This document shows, one piece after another, positions 23,401 to 37,406 of a stretch of 64,000 nucleotides of DNA; the first letter of the stretch is position 1, and each line of letters begins with the position of its first letter. Location of the stretch: positions 1,736,001 to 1,800,000 of the forward strand of contig JABRWF010000007.1 of the NCBI GenBank assembly GCA_018343915.1, given 5' to 3'. A model generated the notes under the pieces. That model saw only the letters and a program-made list of their open reading frames with translations, was not told the DNA's origin and made no database searches. The translations under genes were made by a program, and so were the position numbers. This DNA is from Agroathelia rolfsii. Lineage: Eukaryota; Basidiomycota; Agaricomycetes; Amylocorticiales; Amylocorticiaceae.

Positions 23401-24546
23401 CTCGACAGCTTCGCTGGGAGAGACAGAAGACATAAGCGCGGGCAGAGCATGTGCAATAAAAATGCGGTGGTATGCAGCTTCAGATCGAGCAAAGAGATAG
23501 ATTTTTTCGAGGGGTGATAGGCTGTCATCATCCAGAGACAGGCCAGAGGACTCGGGATCAGACGGCGGAGGTGAAGATGGGAATGTTTCGGTTCCGCCCG
23601 CATCTAAAGCAGTAATAGCAGAGGCAGATGTGAGTGCCAAAGATTCAGATGATGCTTGTTGTGCTGCAACATTTGCGGTTATGGTTGATGTAGGGTAATT
23701 TGATGATGCAGCAGAACCCAGACTGATATTAGGCTGCGTGGTGGATGAGGATATAGGTGAAATGGCACCAGAGGGAGAGATTGTAAAAGGATATTCAGAT
23801 GCAGATGAGGTGGAAATATAAATGTTTATTGCAGGTGCTGGTGGAGCCGGTGTTTCTGTGGACGTCGATGCATCTTCCACAGCGGGTGAGATTAATGGTG
23901 TGGTGGGTGCAGTAAAATAGCCACTGAGAGGGGGAGAGATGAGTGGCGAAGCGAAAATAATGCTGCCACCCCCACCCCCACCCCCACCCGCGCCAAGACC
24001 TGGACTGGCATCGAAATACACTTCGTCGCCTATTGCTGGTGAAGGCGTTAGAGAGATTGTACCAAAGAGACCATTGACGGGTGTGATAGGGATGTGGTTG
24101 GGGCGTGGGGCACGCGGGCTAGTTGTTGTTGTTGTTGTTGTTGTTGTCGTCGTCGTCGTAGTAGTAGTAGTAGTAGTAGTAGTTGGGGTGGTACTCGTGC
24201 CGGCGGGTGCCTGGCTGGTCGAGGACCTCGGAGGAGATATTTTACGAGACATGATAACTGGAGACGGAGGGGGTTGGGAGGAAATACCAGGGGCATCATC
24301 CGTAGATAAATCTGATGTGGCGAGTGCGGCAGCTGCGCCAGAGGAATGCGCAGGCAGCGTGGTGGGATTGATATTGCTGGAGTGGTGGGTGGTGTCGGGG
24401 TTGGGAATGCTGGTGGTAGTCAGATGGGGCAGATTACTATAATCAGGGTGATTCTGGGGATTCGGGGAAGACAGAGGCAGTTTCTGGCGCTGCCCTGGTT
24501 GTGCCTCGGACACTGAGCGAAGGCGGTGATAGGCTTGTGTGAGCAA
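20463..24546 (-). CDS. PPP4R1-like HEAT-repeat protein phosphatase 4 regulatory subunit
   Basis: The HEAT repeats match PP4 regulatory subunit 1. Early repeats include SLSPLEKIYLFARSEAAYHR, AVEYVLPLLSGLAMDEDEKV and GNLMWWFFSNCRIVPDE. Later ones include DVLRMFVAELDHIGHDDIYW, VRREASFALGALAKVVPEEL, DAVWHVRHSALFALPAILAR, NPSVRSGVLEALGEVIYTFH and RTLAASVGELARIVGPQ. The family role is scaffold for the PP4 catalytic subunit. The N-terminal 330 residues are a Ser/Thr/Pro-rich disordered region with a pure polythreonine run at 24116-24182. The last exon is a Ser/Arg-rich tail (RPARRSSSRGSFSASQNG). The 5' end is unsure: the frame stays open to a TGA near 24703 without an ATG, and 24546 is a TTG. A first exon starting at the ATG at 24760 (MPAHHPPSESVAAPSPPYL) joined by an intron is plausible; otherwise the first ATG is in VIMSRKISPP near 24251. 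Confidence 0.85.
24116..24182. repeat. Trinucleotide repeat coding for polythreonine
   Basis: On the coding (minus) strand it is a run of threonine codons in three blocks, ACT, then ACG, then ACA. Each block is homogeneous, as expected from repeated slippage after point changes. Confidence 0.85.
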
Positions 24547-25200
24547 CAGGAGTTGAGACGGAAAGGGAAAGAGAGAGAAAGAGAAGAGGGGCGTGGAAAA
24601 TAGAGGAAAAAATAGAGGAAAAAGAGTACTTTGCGTGTATATTTGTCCTTGACAGCCAGGGAGAGCGAGAGAGAAGTGACTGCTTTTGTTACAACAAGGC
24701 TGTCAGATAGGGAGGAGAAGGAGCAGCAACAGATTCGGAGGGCGGATGATGAGCCGGCATGTACTACAACCACGGAGCAGACGAGGAGGAAGGAGGATGC
24801 CCGTTTGTCGGCGTCGGGTGTTTGAGAGTACGAGTAATGACAGGTCCCAAGTGATGAATACGATACCCCGGATAACGACTCTGTCTTCTCTCTCTCTCTT
24901 TCTTTTTCTCGTCGCTAAAAGACACAGCAACGAACAGCTCACTCAAACTCATCTCTCCTCGCTCTCTCTTGCTCCGAGCAGCCAGTGATTCATAATAATT
25001 CTAGACTCTCACATGACGTCATGCTTCCTTCTTCTCCCGGCCGCTTTAGGCGTAGTGTGTCGTCATCGCCCCCTCGTGATGGCGATCGCCGGGTCCGGCT
25101 CCGGTCTCCTCGCTCTTTCCATATCCGTACATTGCCATTTCTAAAATAATTTACACTTCAAGCTAGTTTATAGTCATCTAATAACCCTCGTCCTCTCTCT
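24547..25200. other. 5' region of the PPP4R1-like gene and 3' flank of aspartate aminotransferase
   Basis: It contains the candidate upstream exon of the PPP4R1-like gene (start at 24760) and the CT-rich promoter. No other gene seen. Confidence 0.5.
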
Positions 25201-27021
<1,821 letters not shown>

Positions 27022-28118
27022 GATATTGATGATAGGATGATGGGGGGTGGGAACAAAGATGAAGATGAAGATGGAGCAGAGTGGGGTGTTTGTCACAAGG
27101 AATTGTTGGGGAATGTATGGAGAGGTGTAAATGGATAAAGAGGATGGGGATGGGTGGGAAGGTGGAATTTTGCGGCTTTTGCACGTTAAGAGACTCACGA
27201 AATAGGGCGAATCGCGATCAACTACTATGTAAGTGCGGCGCACAGACACACAACAGGAATGCACGTGATAAACAATGAAAAGGCTGTGGGTGTTTCAAGA
27301 GAGAGCAGAGCAGAGCATCAACCGGTTCAATGATGAGGATTATATACCGTGCGGACAATCATGAGCCTGCGCCGAGCGATGATATGGCATGGCAAGCGAC
27401 GTACCTATACACAGCTAAACCCCACACAGAGATGAAAGATTATCGATGTATCAAAAGACGAGGGCGAAAACGGGGCCTCGACGGCTTTCAGTCGGGATGC
27501 CATGGGACTTCATAGATAAACCATCGACAAATGGCAATCATCTAAAATGCACACAGCAGATGAACCCATCGGCCGACCGCACAAGCGCCGACCCCGCACG
27601 CGGCCTTGGGCCGCCTCTTTGGGGTTTATGGCCGCCAGGACCCTGGGATGACTCGACTACATACTCTCCCCCAATCGCACAATATTGGGCTGCGATGCGA
27701 TAATTGTTTTTGCTGGCAGAACACGCAGGAAAACACACATACGCGCACAAAGGCGTGGAGTTAACGGAGATGAAAATGCAATAGATAAAAGCAGGATTTA
27801 TGAATACAACACGAGAACGAGATCCCAATAGCGAGAATAAACAGGTGGAATGTATTATTGTCCGTATCAGAAGGTATTAAGGATGCGTGGATGGGAAGAG
27901 AAAAATGGGACAAGAGATGAATGGATAGGGGATGTGGAAAACAATGTCCATATGGAACAAAGACAATCGTCTGGGCTCATCCACACACGCAGCAAGGCAG
28001 GAAGCCACGAGGAAGCCAGAATCGTTATATGGAAGTGAAAAAGAAAAAAGCGAGGCGGTGTATCGTAAATGGAAAAAAGAAACGCAGCCCAGTCAACGTG
28101 TCGCGGAGGTCAGTTGCC
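27022..28118. other. Intergenic region, no gene seen
   Basis: It holds the promoter of the aspartate aminotransferase gene and the 3' flank of the AN1 zinc-finger gene. Short open frames lack any family signature. Confidence 0.5.
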
Positions 28119-28490
28119 CTATACAGTCGTCAACTTGGATGCAATCGTCTGTTCACTTTCTAGCTTCGCCTTGTTCTTGGCAAATGCCTCCGCACGGCAG
28201 TTCTCCAGGTTAGAGCAGCTGTAGGATACCATCAGGTCAGCAGGTCACAAAAAGAAGCCTACAATCAGTAACATACTTATGGTGTTCTGGCATTCGATGC
28301 TAGAATGAAGAAAAAGGACATGCATATTGTTAGCCAAACTGCAGGAGGGATCTTTGTACAAAAAGGACAGCTCATTCACCTCTCCACAAAACTTATTCTT
28401 GCAATGTGGGCAGTCTCCAATCATTCTCAGGACCGCAGAGTTGCATTGTGTCTCGCCTTGGGTGAATTGGCAACGCTTCTTGGCAGCCAT
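28119..28490 (-). CDS. AN1-type zinc finger protein, Tmc1-like
   Basis: A small protein of about 77 residues made of little but an AN1 zinc finger. It starts MAAKKRCQFTQGETQCNSAV; the zinc ligands continue in GDCPHCKNKFCGE and, across two introns, HRMPEHHK and CSNLENC. A helical charged end, AEAFAKNKAKLESEQTIASK, closes it. The pattern matches the single-AN1 fungal proteins such as yeast Tmc1 (YOR052C), a stress-induced protein linked to the proteasome/ubiquitin system; the link here is by family only. A tiny exon encoding HRMPEHHK lies between two short introns. Confidence 0.87.
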
Positions 28491-29362
28491 GTCGGTTGAC
28501 AGTAAGGGTGTATGACTATTGCAAATGGGGAGGGTAAAGAAGAAGAGTACAGGTAAGCAACGAGCAAGCCAGAGATAAGATGGACAAAGAGGAGCAAGTA
28601 AGCAGCAATGCGTACAATTTCTAGTAGTAGATGGGTGCGTCAGCAAGCGTAGGAGGGCAGAGCACAGAAAGTGGACGTGAGGACAACGCAAGAACTGGGA
28701 TAGGGATGGGGTGGTAGATGGTGGAGGCAGTGTTGTTGGGCTGGCAGCAGGCTTTATACACAGGCCGCGTCAGCGCTGGGGGCTACAGCAGCAGCAGGTC
28801 CAGGGCGTGGCGCGGACTGTGGCAACGTCTCGGAGTCCATCGCATCGGCGTCCGTCCGCTAACAAGAAAGCCCCAGTCGCTTCCGTCCCGTCCGGCAAAC
28901 CGGCGCTAGTGCTCCCCTGGGATGCCTTTTCAGTCGTGTGAGGCCACAGACGGCAGGATCACCCATGCCAAATTATCTTTTTTAGGCATCCCAACCGCTT
29001 GCAAATGTCTGGATCTGTATGCTTCACTATCTTAGCGACCCCTGTATTTCAATTTGTTACATGTGGCTTCTCAACAATCGCCATCATGATTACTGTATGC
29101 ACCATTCAAGTGCCCACGTCAACAACGTTGTCAATAGAGGATATATCAAAAACCATCCATAGACATTGAAAACAATAGAGAGCGTCGCAAATAGGGGGTA
29201 AGAGTAACTATCGGTAAGCTATTGGAAAAGGGAGGGGAAACCATGAAACAAGAACAAGGTGAAGCGTCGTCAAGCTATGCAAGGATGCAAGGGAAGAATG
29301 ATATAAATATTCAATAGTCCGTCGTATGTATGCAACTGTAAGAAACGGATGATTCCTGGACA
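28491..29362. other. Intergenic region, no gene seen
   Basis: It holds the promoter of the AN1 gene and the 3' region of the syntaxin gene. A GC-rich stretch (28730-28930) has open frames on the plus strand without recognisable content. Confidence 0.5.
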
Positions 29363-30937
29363 CTAAGCTGCAGAAGTTGTGGCGGGACTACTAGAAGTCG
29401 TGCTGCTGCCACTATGACTGTCATTTATCGCTGGGAGGACAACTTTCACAACAATGATAATAACAATGATGATTATCACCACGAGGAAGATAACGAAGCA
29501 AATCCAGCGCTTCTTGCGTGCCGCACGAGCTGAAACGACCGCTTTTTCCGTATATCCGAGACTAGAGGTAGTAGATGAGTATGGAAGGGATATGACTTTA
29601 GAATGGAGCATTCAAGGGGCTTACCCAACTTCGGTATCCTTTTCAACGGTCGCTGCCGTCTCTTCAATCACGTTGATGGTTTCGTCTTGTTGCTCAACCA
29701 TGATGCTCATCTATATGAACCAATTGTAAGCCTGATTGACATGATCATGCCACAGAAGTGAAGCCTACATCATTGAAAAGCTGTGCGAGCTCGCCCAGAG
29801 TCCTTTCTATGCGTTTGATATCCTCGTGACGCTCCTGTACCTCACGGTAAGCGGCGCGAGACTCGCCATAGCGATTAGAGTTCATGAGCTACAAGCAGTA
29901 ATTTTAGGAAGGTATCCTTGGGTATAGTGATTAAAAGCGCACAGCTTGACTGAAGATTTGACCTCCCTGGTCGTCGTTGACCACAGCTTGGACTTCTTCA
30001 GGGGTTGCATCGGGTTTAACTGTGAAAGTAGACACAAGTAAACTCGTGGCTCGAAAGGGAGGGCGCTTCCAGACTCACCAATCTTATATTGCCTCTCCAT
30101 GCGTTGCTTGTAGCGTTGGCGGTATTGTTGCTCTACTTGCTGGTAGTTTTGAATGGCCTCTACGAATTTCGACTTGACCAGAGCCGTCTATTCAACAGTG
30201 ATCATGAACATGATCCACTCCATTATGGAAAGCTGGAATAAAGGGGGGACTGACTTGTTGTTTGCGAATCTGGCCATCTCTACCGCCGCCTCCTTGTCTT
30301 TCTAGAGCCTTGATTCGTCTTTTCAGATCACTGCTCAGATCGCTCGTATCCTGAACCAAAGAATCCAGCTGCGTAGCATTGCGCTGTGATTCAACATCGT
30401 CCATATTATTCAGTGACCGCGAATGCAGATCGCCAATTCTGGAAATATTGTCATTGAATTGCTTTATACTATCTTGAAGAGACGAGATCTATCCCGTAGC
30501 ATAATTATTAGGCCAGCATGAGCAGAGCACACCCAAGTCATTATCAACGCATACCTCTGAATAAAAGGAAGACATGTCCCCTCCAGCACCCGCAATCGGC
30601 CCAGTGTTCGACATCAAGTTCGTCGTGCTGTCCTTCACATCCGTCATCTCATACGCAGGTTCATCCTGTTGACCATAAGGATTAGCCCTACGAGAGGACT
30701 GATAACCACCTCCGCCCCCATATCCTCCGCTCTGCGCCGGGTACGAGTTGCTAGCCAAGTTATGAGCACCACGAGGGTCAGAGTCACCCAAGGTAACATA
30801 CGAGCTAGTGTTTTGCTGGGCCTGTGTCGTTCGTTATTGCATTGAGCGCCAGATCCAAAATATATGTACAGGACAGAAAAAAGCCTGCCGCGTGGAGATG
30901 GACGTACCCTCATAGCCGCTAGTCTGTCACGAGCCAT
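29363..30937 (-). CDS. SSO1: Plasma-membrane t-SNARE syntaxin, Sso1/Sso2 type
   Basis: A Qa-SNARE for fusion of secretory vesicles at the plasma membrane. The start MARDRLAAMR is followed by a Gly/Ser/Tyr-rich N-terminus (QSGGYGGGGGYQSSRRANPY). The Habc bundle reads DSIKQFNDNISRIGDLHSRS, SDLSSDLKRRIKALERQ and QYRQRYKQRMERQYKIVKPD. The SNARE helix runs from RHEDIKRIERTLGELAQLFN through MVEQQDETINVIEETAATVE, with the zero-layer glutamine in MVEQQDE. The single C-terminal TM (CFVIFLVVIIIIVIIIVVKV) follows the basic RAARKKRW, with a short Ser/Thr tail. About eight exons. The symbol is by orthology type; the organism probably has a single Sso gene. Confidence 0.92.
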
Positions 30938-31317
30938 GGTGATGTAGAAACTTTTGTGTAGTAATTAAGAAGGTGTAGAGAATGAGAGGACAAGACAAAA
31001 ATCAGGCACGGTGCAGTAATCAATACTACAGGGAATGCCGCCAGAAAAAGTGAGGAGGGACAGTAGTCTGGGCGTCAAGTTGACGAGAGAGGAGGTATAG
31101 TTACTGCGATGGTGGCCGTGGCTGCAGTGCCAACGATCACAGCCTCCGCCGGCCAACAACCTAAACTAGCGCTTTGAGCCGAACAGTTGCCAAGAACACA
31201 CAACCACCACCACTAGCAGCACGCAAATAATAAATAAATTGAGATTGATATTGATGGATTCCACAACGAACAATAATCGATTCACCAACAACATCAGCAA
31301 CAAAATGTAGTGTACAA
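30938..31317. other. Intergenic region, no gene seen
   Basis: It holds the promoter of the syntaxin gene and the 3' end region of argininosuccinate lyase. Confidence 0.6.
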
Positions 31318-33134
<1,817 letters not shown>

Positions 33135-33382
33135 TTTTGTGAGATATGCTAACAGAGTTGAAGTCAAAAGAACGAGGTTTCTTTATCTTGGACACGTGAT
33201 ATAACCAAGGGTGTTATCGTCACTATGACTCGTGCGGTAGAACCAACTCTGCATATGTATTGTATATTTAGCATGTACGACCAAGAAAGGAGTATTCATT
33301 TGATGAGATGTAGTGATGATAGCTGCTATACGACTATTGATCATTTCAAGTTCATTGTCCAATCCAAATCCAAGATGCGTCT

Positions 33383-35225
33383 TCACAACAACCCCTTCCA
33401 TTTTCTCCACAAGATCAAGGTGCCGCCTAATGCCAGCAGTGCGGATGCACCGCATATCAGGAAGGTAGGACGCCAGCATGCAGCTCCCAGGCAAATTCCG
33501 TCTTCGCTGGTTTTACGACCTTCGGATACGAATGCATAAAGGTATGAATAGACGGGGGTAGCGACGAATATAGCATATGCCGCCATGCCTGAAGAATGTG
33601 TGAGTCTATGCGTAACGTTCAGGATATTCTTATGCAATATTTACCGAAGTTTCGACCAGCGTGTTTGGTGCCCCAAACGGCCGATACAACTCCAGGTCTG
33701 TCAAAACATATCAGGGGAAATTTTACAATGACGAAGTATGGGGTAAACTCACAACATGGTGAAAGAGGTCCCATATGCTATGCCCGTTCCAAGGCTTTAA
33801 AAAAAAAAGGATAAGCTGGAACTCGCGCGTCAAAGTCGAAGCTTCAATCATCAGGCCTCACCTCAACATCCAAAGAAGCTTTTGCGAATGAACACCTACT
33901 GCAGTTGATACGAAAACGAGCAATAGGAGGATAGCTGCCCCCGACATGAAAGCTATGCGACTGAAAAAATGTTTGCGTGGATATACTCTTTTCCCTGACG
34001 AGTTTTCGATAGCCACAGGTGCAACATAATCGGCCAATGGTCCCGTGACCAGGCGAGACATCGTGTTTGCGAGTGAGATAAACCAGACTTGTTTCGCCGG
34101 TCCATACGACGACGATGGCAATGCCATGGCGATGGTGCCAATATTTGAAATGACCATCTCACACTAGGTAAGCAAGGGCCATGTCTGGTCAGACTTGTCT
34201 CATAAAGCTGAGGCTCTTAACGTACTGATCCAAGGGTGAGAAAGAGGACGGAGAAGAGAATCCAGAAGTAGGGATCGGCGAAAAGCGACCACACTGATTC
34301 ATGGCGCCAGGTCTCGATTAGTCTCCGTGGTCGAGAAATCAAAGGTTGTCTTTCATCTGGCTCTTGGTGTTCTTGATCACCGTCATTTCCTTGATCGTTG
34401 TCCTCGATTATTGCCACGGCATGGGGATCCAGGCTAGCAGAGGCCAGCTTAAGGCCTATGGCGGATATGGCATGAGCGACGCTCGCAAGTATAGCCAGGA
34501 AGCGGGTAAAGCACGTAACGTTAAGCCGGCCATCTTCATTTATGAAAAAAATCGTGGCAAACAACGTAAGGACCATAGGAGATAGTCCAAATAAGGCAGT
34601 GGAGGCGCCCGATGCAAGGCCTACATGTCTTGGCAAAGCCTTCGATGATGCGAATACGATAGAGAAAAACCTGGAAAGTCAATGTCATGTCAGCCAAAGA
34701 AAGGTAAGCGAAGTGATCAAGATATACGCGAAAACAGTAGCAAGGCCAGCTAAGAAGAATGAAGCAGAGAGACGATAGAAGGAGCCCTGGGAAGGATGAA
34801 TGATATCGCCCGGCGTATTGTGTATTTCCCAAGAGAAGATGCCGAAGCCGCAACCGTACAGGATCGACGCAGCTAGTGATGAAACCCATGGTCCAAACAT
34901 GTCGGTTATCTTCCCCACAAAGGTCCCAAATGGATATTGGCCAATCATTCCGCTTGATGGGGACTGAGATGAGTCAGTAGAACTTAAACCGGGTCAAACC
35001 TATTCCTTACGCAAGAGCTATCGTTGTCAACTGAGGCTGTGTCAGCTTCAGATGAAGCTGGAGAGGCCCGGAGAGCAAAGGAAATACAAATATCCCTCCC
35101 GCCGTGAGTCTACCAAGACAGACACGGTTGAGCGCCTTCGAAATCAATCAGAACATTACTCACGCACTCATGGCAACCGACATGCAGATGACCAGTTTTT
35201 CAGCTGGTCCGCTGAAGGCTGCCAT
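33383..35225 (-). CDS. MFS transporter, Mch1-like (monocarboxylate-permease homolog)
   Basis: A polytopic transporter of 12 expected TM segments in two halves. The first exon encodes MAAFSGPAEKLVICMSVAMS. The N-half includes YPFGTFVGKITDMFGPWVSS (loop 2-3 signature), FYRLSASFFLAGLATVFAYF and LASGASTALFGLSPMVLTLF. A central acidic loop, EDNDQGNDGDQEHQEPDERQ, separates it from the C-half, which contains VWSLFADPYFWILFSVLFLT, VWFISLANTMSRLVTGPLAD, MSGAAILLLLVFVSTAVG, LGTGIAYGTSFTMLPGVVSA and VWGTKHAGRNFGMAAYAIFV. The last pattern is like yeast Mch1, whose substrate is unknown. About nine exons. Confidence 0.83.
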
Positions 35226-35989
35226 TCTAGACCAGGTTGAGGCTTCCATGGAGGACGCGGCGGAGTCGTTGACAAGGAATCGAAGCTCTGTGTACCTTAT
35301 GTATTTAAGTGGTGTCGGACACAAGTCTTCATTTCATTGGCTCCTTGATGTGTGGCTGTGACTCTGTAGCAATTACATTCGGAAATATAGGATCCTTCCC
35401 AGCCCCTCTACAACTCCATCGGGCAGTCCCCCTTCTAGTTATATCCCATCTTTCTTTGCTCTCGAAGCTATAGGACTGCCCGATGGAATTATCGAGGGGC
35501 TAGGAAGGAGCCTGTGGGAAAAGGGACTTTAAAAGCTTATTTACATGTTTCTGGCCTTGGCCAATGTCAGCGACTTAATGTGCATACAAAATCGGGGCAC
35601 AACAGAGGTGGGACTTTCAAGCAAATGCAAATGATGGTTGTCGCACGCGGTGATTGGCTCCTTATCGAGGTCAAACGTGGTTGGATGGTCGTTTCATGGC
35701 TCCTAGTGAACAATAGCAAAGATGCTAGAAACCCTATCGGAGTTCGAAATACTTGTTTGCTCTTTGTCAAGCGCTATTTCATAATGCTCCCACTGGCACA
35801 CTACACCATACAATAAACAGCTCCCTCCAGACATAAATATGCCGGATTACCCCTGCTGTCGCTAATTACCCCTATCCCAGTCTCTGGAAGATTGGCTGGC
35901 CTTTCTTATTTACCTCCGCTTTTTCTCTTCCGTTTGTTTGGACCTAAATCGAGTCAACACCAACATATAATATATCTTGGATAATTGGC
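35226..35989. other. Divergent intergenic region carrying a long inverted repeat
   Basis: This region lies between the Mch1-like gene (minus) and the four-TM gene (plus). The inverted repeat is listed separately. No gene seen otherwise. Confidence 0.6.
35389..35513. repeat. Inverted repeat: two 41-base arms around a 43-base spacer
   Basis: The left arm 35389-35429 and right arm 35473-35513 are reverse complements at 36 of 41 positions without gaps. Three of the five differences become G-U pairs if the minus strand is transcribed. Flanks beyond the arms do not pair, so the edges are sharp. It could be a MITE-like element, a small-RNA hairpin or a recent palindromic insertion. Confidence 0.85.
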
Positions 35990-37035
35990 ATGCCTATCTC
36001 ACCATCTTTTGCACGAATTCGAAATGTTGCTTTTCGTTAGTGCATTGCTGTCATACACATCGGACGTACTTTCTGACGTTTGAATCAGTCTTGATCACTA
36101 GCGCCAGCTTCTTGTTCATTATTGGCTTGTGTGTAGTTGTATTCTGTAGATGGACTGTATGCTCTGATGGTGAACGTGAGTACGACTGTTTTTAGGGACC
36201 CGTGCCTACACTAACACATTTTTAGGTGGTCTTTTGATTGTCTTCCTTATCTCAAACGTTTTAACGTGTATTATGATGCCACTTTTGTACGGGTTGCGAT
36301 AAATATTAAGATCAAAATGGCTGACATCGTTCATTAGAATCATATCAGGCTTCAAGCCATACATAGACGCCGCAAGGATGGTGCTTCTTCTCATGATCCA
36401 CATAGGTGTGGCGTGTCTTTACTTTGCAGTTATATAAATTCAACTCAATTGATTGAGCAGGCCTTGCTGTTGCGTTCGCATACTGGGACCCATATTTCTC
36501 ATGTCCTGGTGACAGTACGTGCAGGAAACTATATCACAACGTGCCAATCATCTCAATTCAGCTTTTGAAGATATCGATGACCAGGGAACATGTAGTTTGA
36601 TTAACCTTTTCATTTTGCTGGCTAGCTGGGCTGTTCCTACCTTACGTATGTCCCCTCAATATTTCTGAAACCACGCCGGAATAACATTTTTTGAATACAG
36701 TTATTCTTTATACTATTGCACTCGGGCTTATGGTTTACAGGCGTGCGCACATGCCTCCTGGGAAAGATATGCTGTCAAAAGATCTGGAAGCGACTTCAGC
36801 GATAGACACCAAATCAGATGTGCCATTTGACTTGGTGTCTCCACTTGCACCAAAACCGGACGAAGTTGCTGCCATGGAAAAACATATGTCACAACACTCA
36901 AGCATGAATACCATAAATGCTAGCAACAGAAGGACATCGGAGCAGCGAGCTTCGCTGCCTACCTCTTCTCGAATATCGCTTCCTGCCAACAGTAGATCTG
37001 CCAGGAACAGCCGACCATTGCCGCCATGGTACTGA
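35990..37035 (+). CDS. Four-TM membrane protein with polar C-terminal tail, unknown function
   Basis: Seven small exons join in frame. It begins MPISPSFARIRN. The TM segments are LLITSASFLFIIGLCVVVF, GLLIVFLISNVLTCIMMPLL, ARMVLLLMIHIGLAVAFAYW and SLINLFILLASWAVPTLLIL, the last running on into YTIALGLMVYRR. Between TM3 and TM4 a loop holds two cysteines (DPYFSCPGD and DQGTCSL) that may form a disulfide. The tail of about 100 residues is polar, with MSQHSSMNTINASNRRTSEQ and SLPANSRSARNSRPLPPWY at the end. Topology resembles the MARVEL-like genes at 15.9-19.6 kb, but the E-C-x-W-T-A-I-M motif is absent, so I do not claim the same family. Confidence 0.68.
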
Positions 37036-37406
37036 CACTCGTTCACGACATTGATGTATTTTAGTAATGTATATTATTGCGTTTCATATTTGTACTTTAG
37101 AATGTACATGTAGGCATCTGCTATCGCGATTGAAATAATAAATGATGCAACTAGTGTCTGACACTTGGAGATGGTACGGACGCTTTGTTTCAGGCCGTGC
37201 TGCAAACGCTTGGAAATAGACCGGATTACGTACTCGAAGATCACGGGTCGATATGAAGGACTGTGTCGCCGTGACGCTTGCCACAGTGCCCAAGTGGCCG
37301 CCAACGCCGTCTGTGTCTTCGAGCTCGTCATTCACGTCTGCTTTACCATTTCACGGCTTCTGTGACGCTGCCATAGCTTCTCCTACGCTTATATCCAAGT
37401 GCTCCT
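37036..37406. other. Promoter region of the IST1-TBC gene
   Basis: No gene seen in 371 bases. Confidence 0.5.

Noticed and set aside
23939..24442. Plus-strand frame with a polyvaline run
   Set aside because: It is the antisense shadow of the polythreonine-coding repeat in the PPP4R1-like gene.
28711..28941. Plus-strand frame upstream of the AN1 gene
   Set aside because: GC-rich, no conserved blocks and no splice partners; likely promoter sequence.
35990..37035. Assigning this four-TM gene to the same family as 15887-19645
   Set aside because: The topology is alike, but the ECxWTAIM motif is missing and cysteines differ. Topology alone does not show homology.
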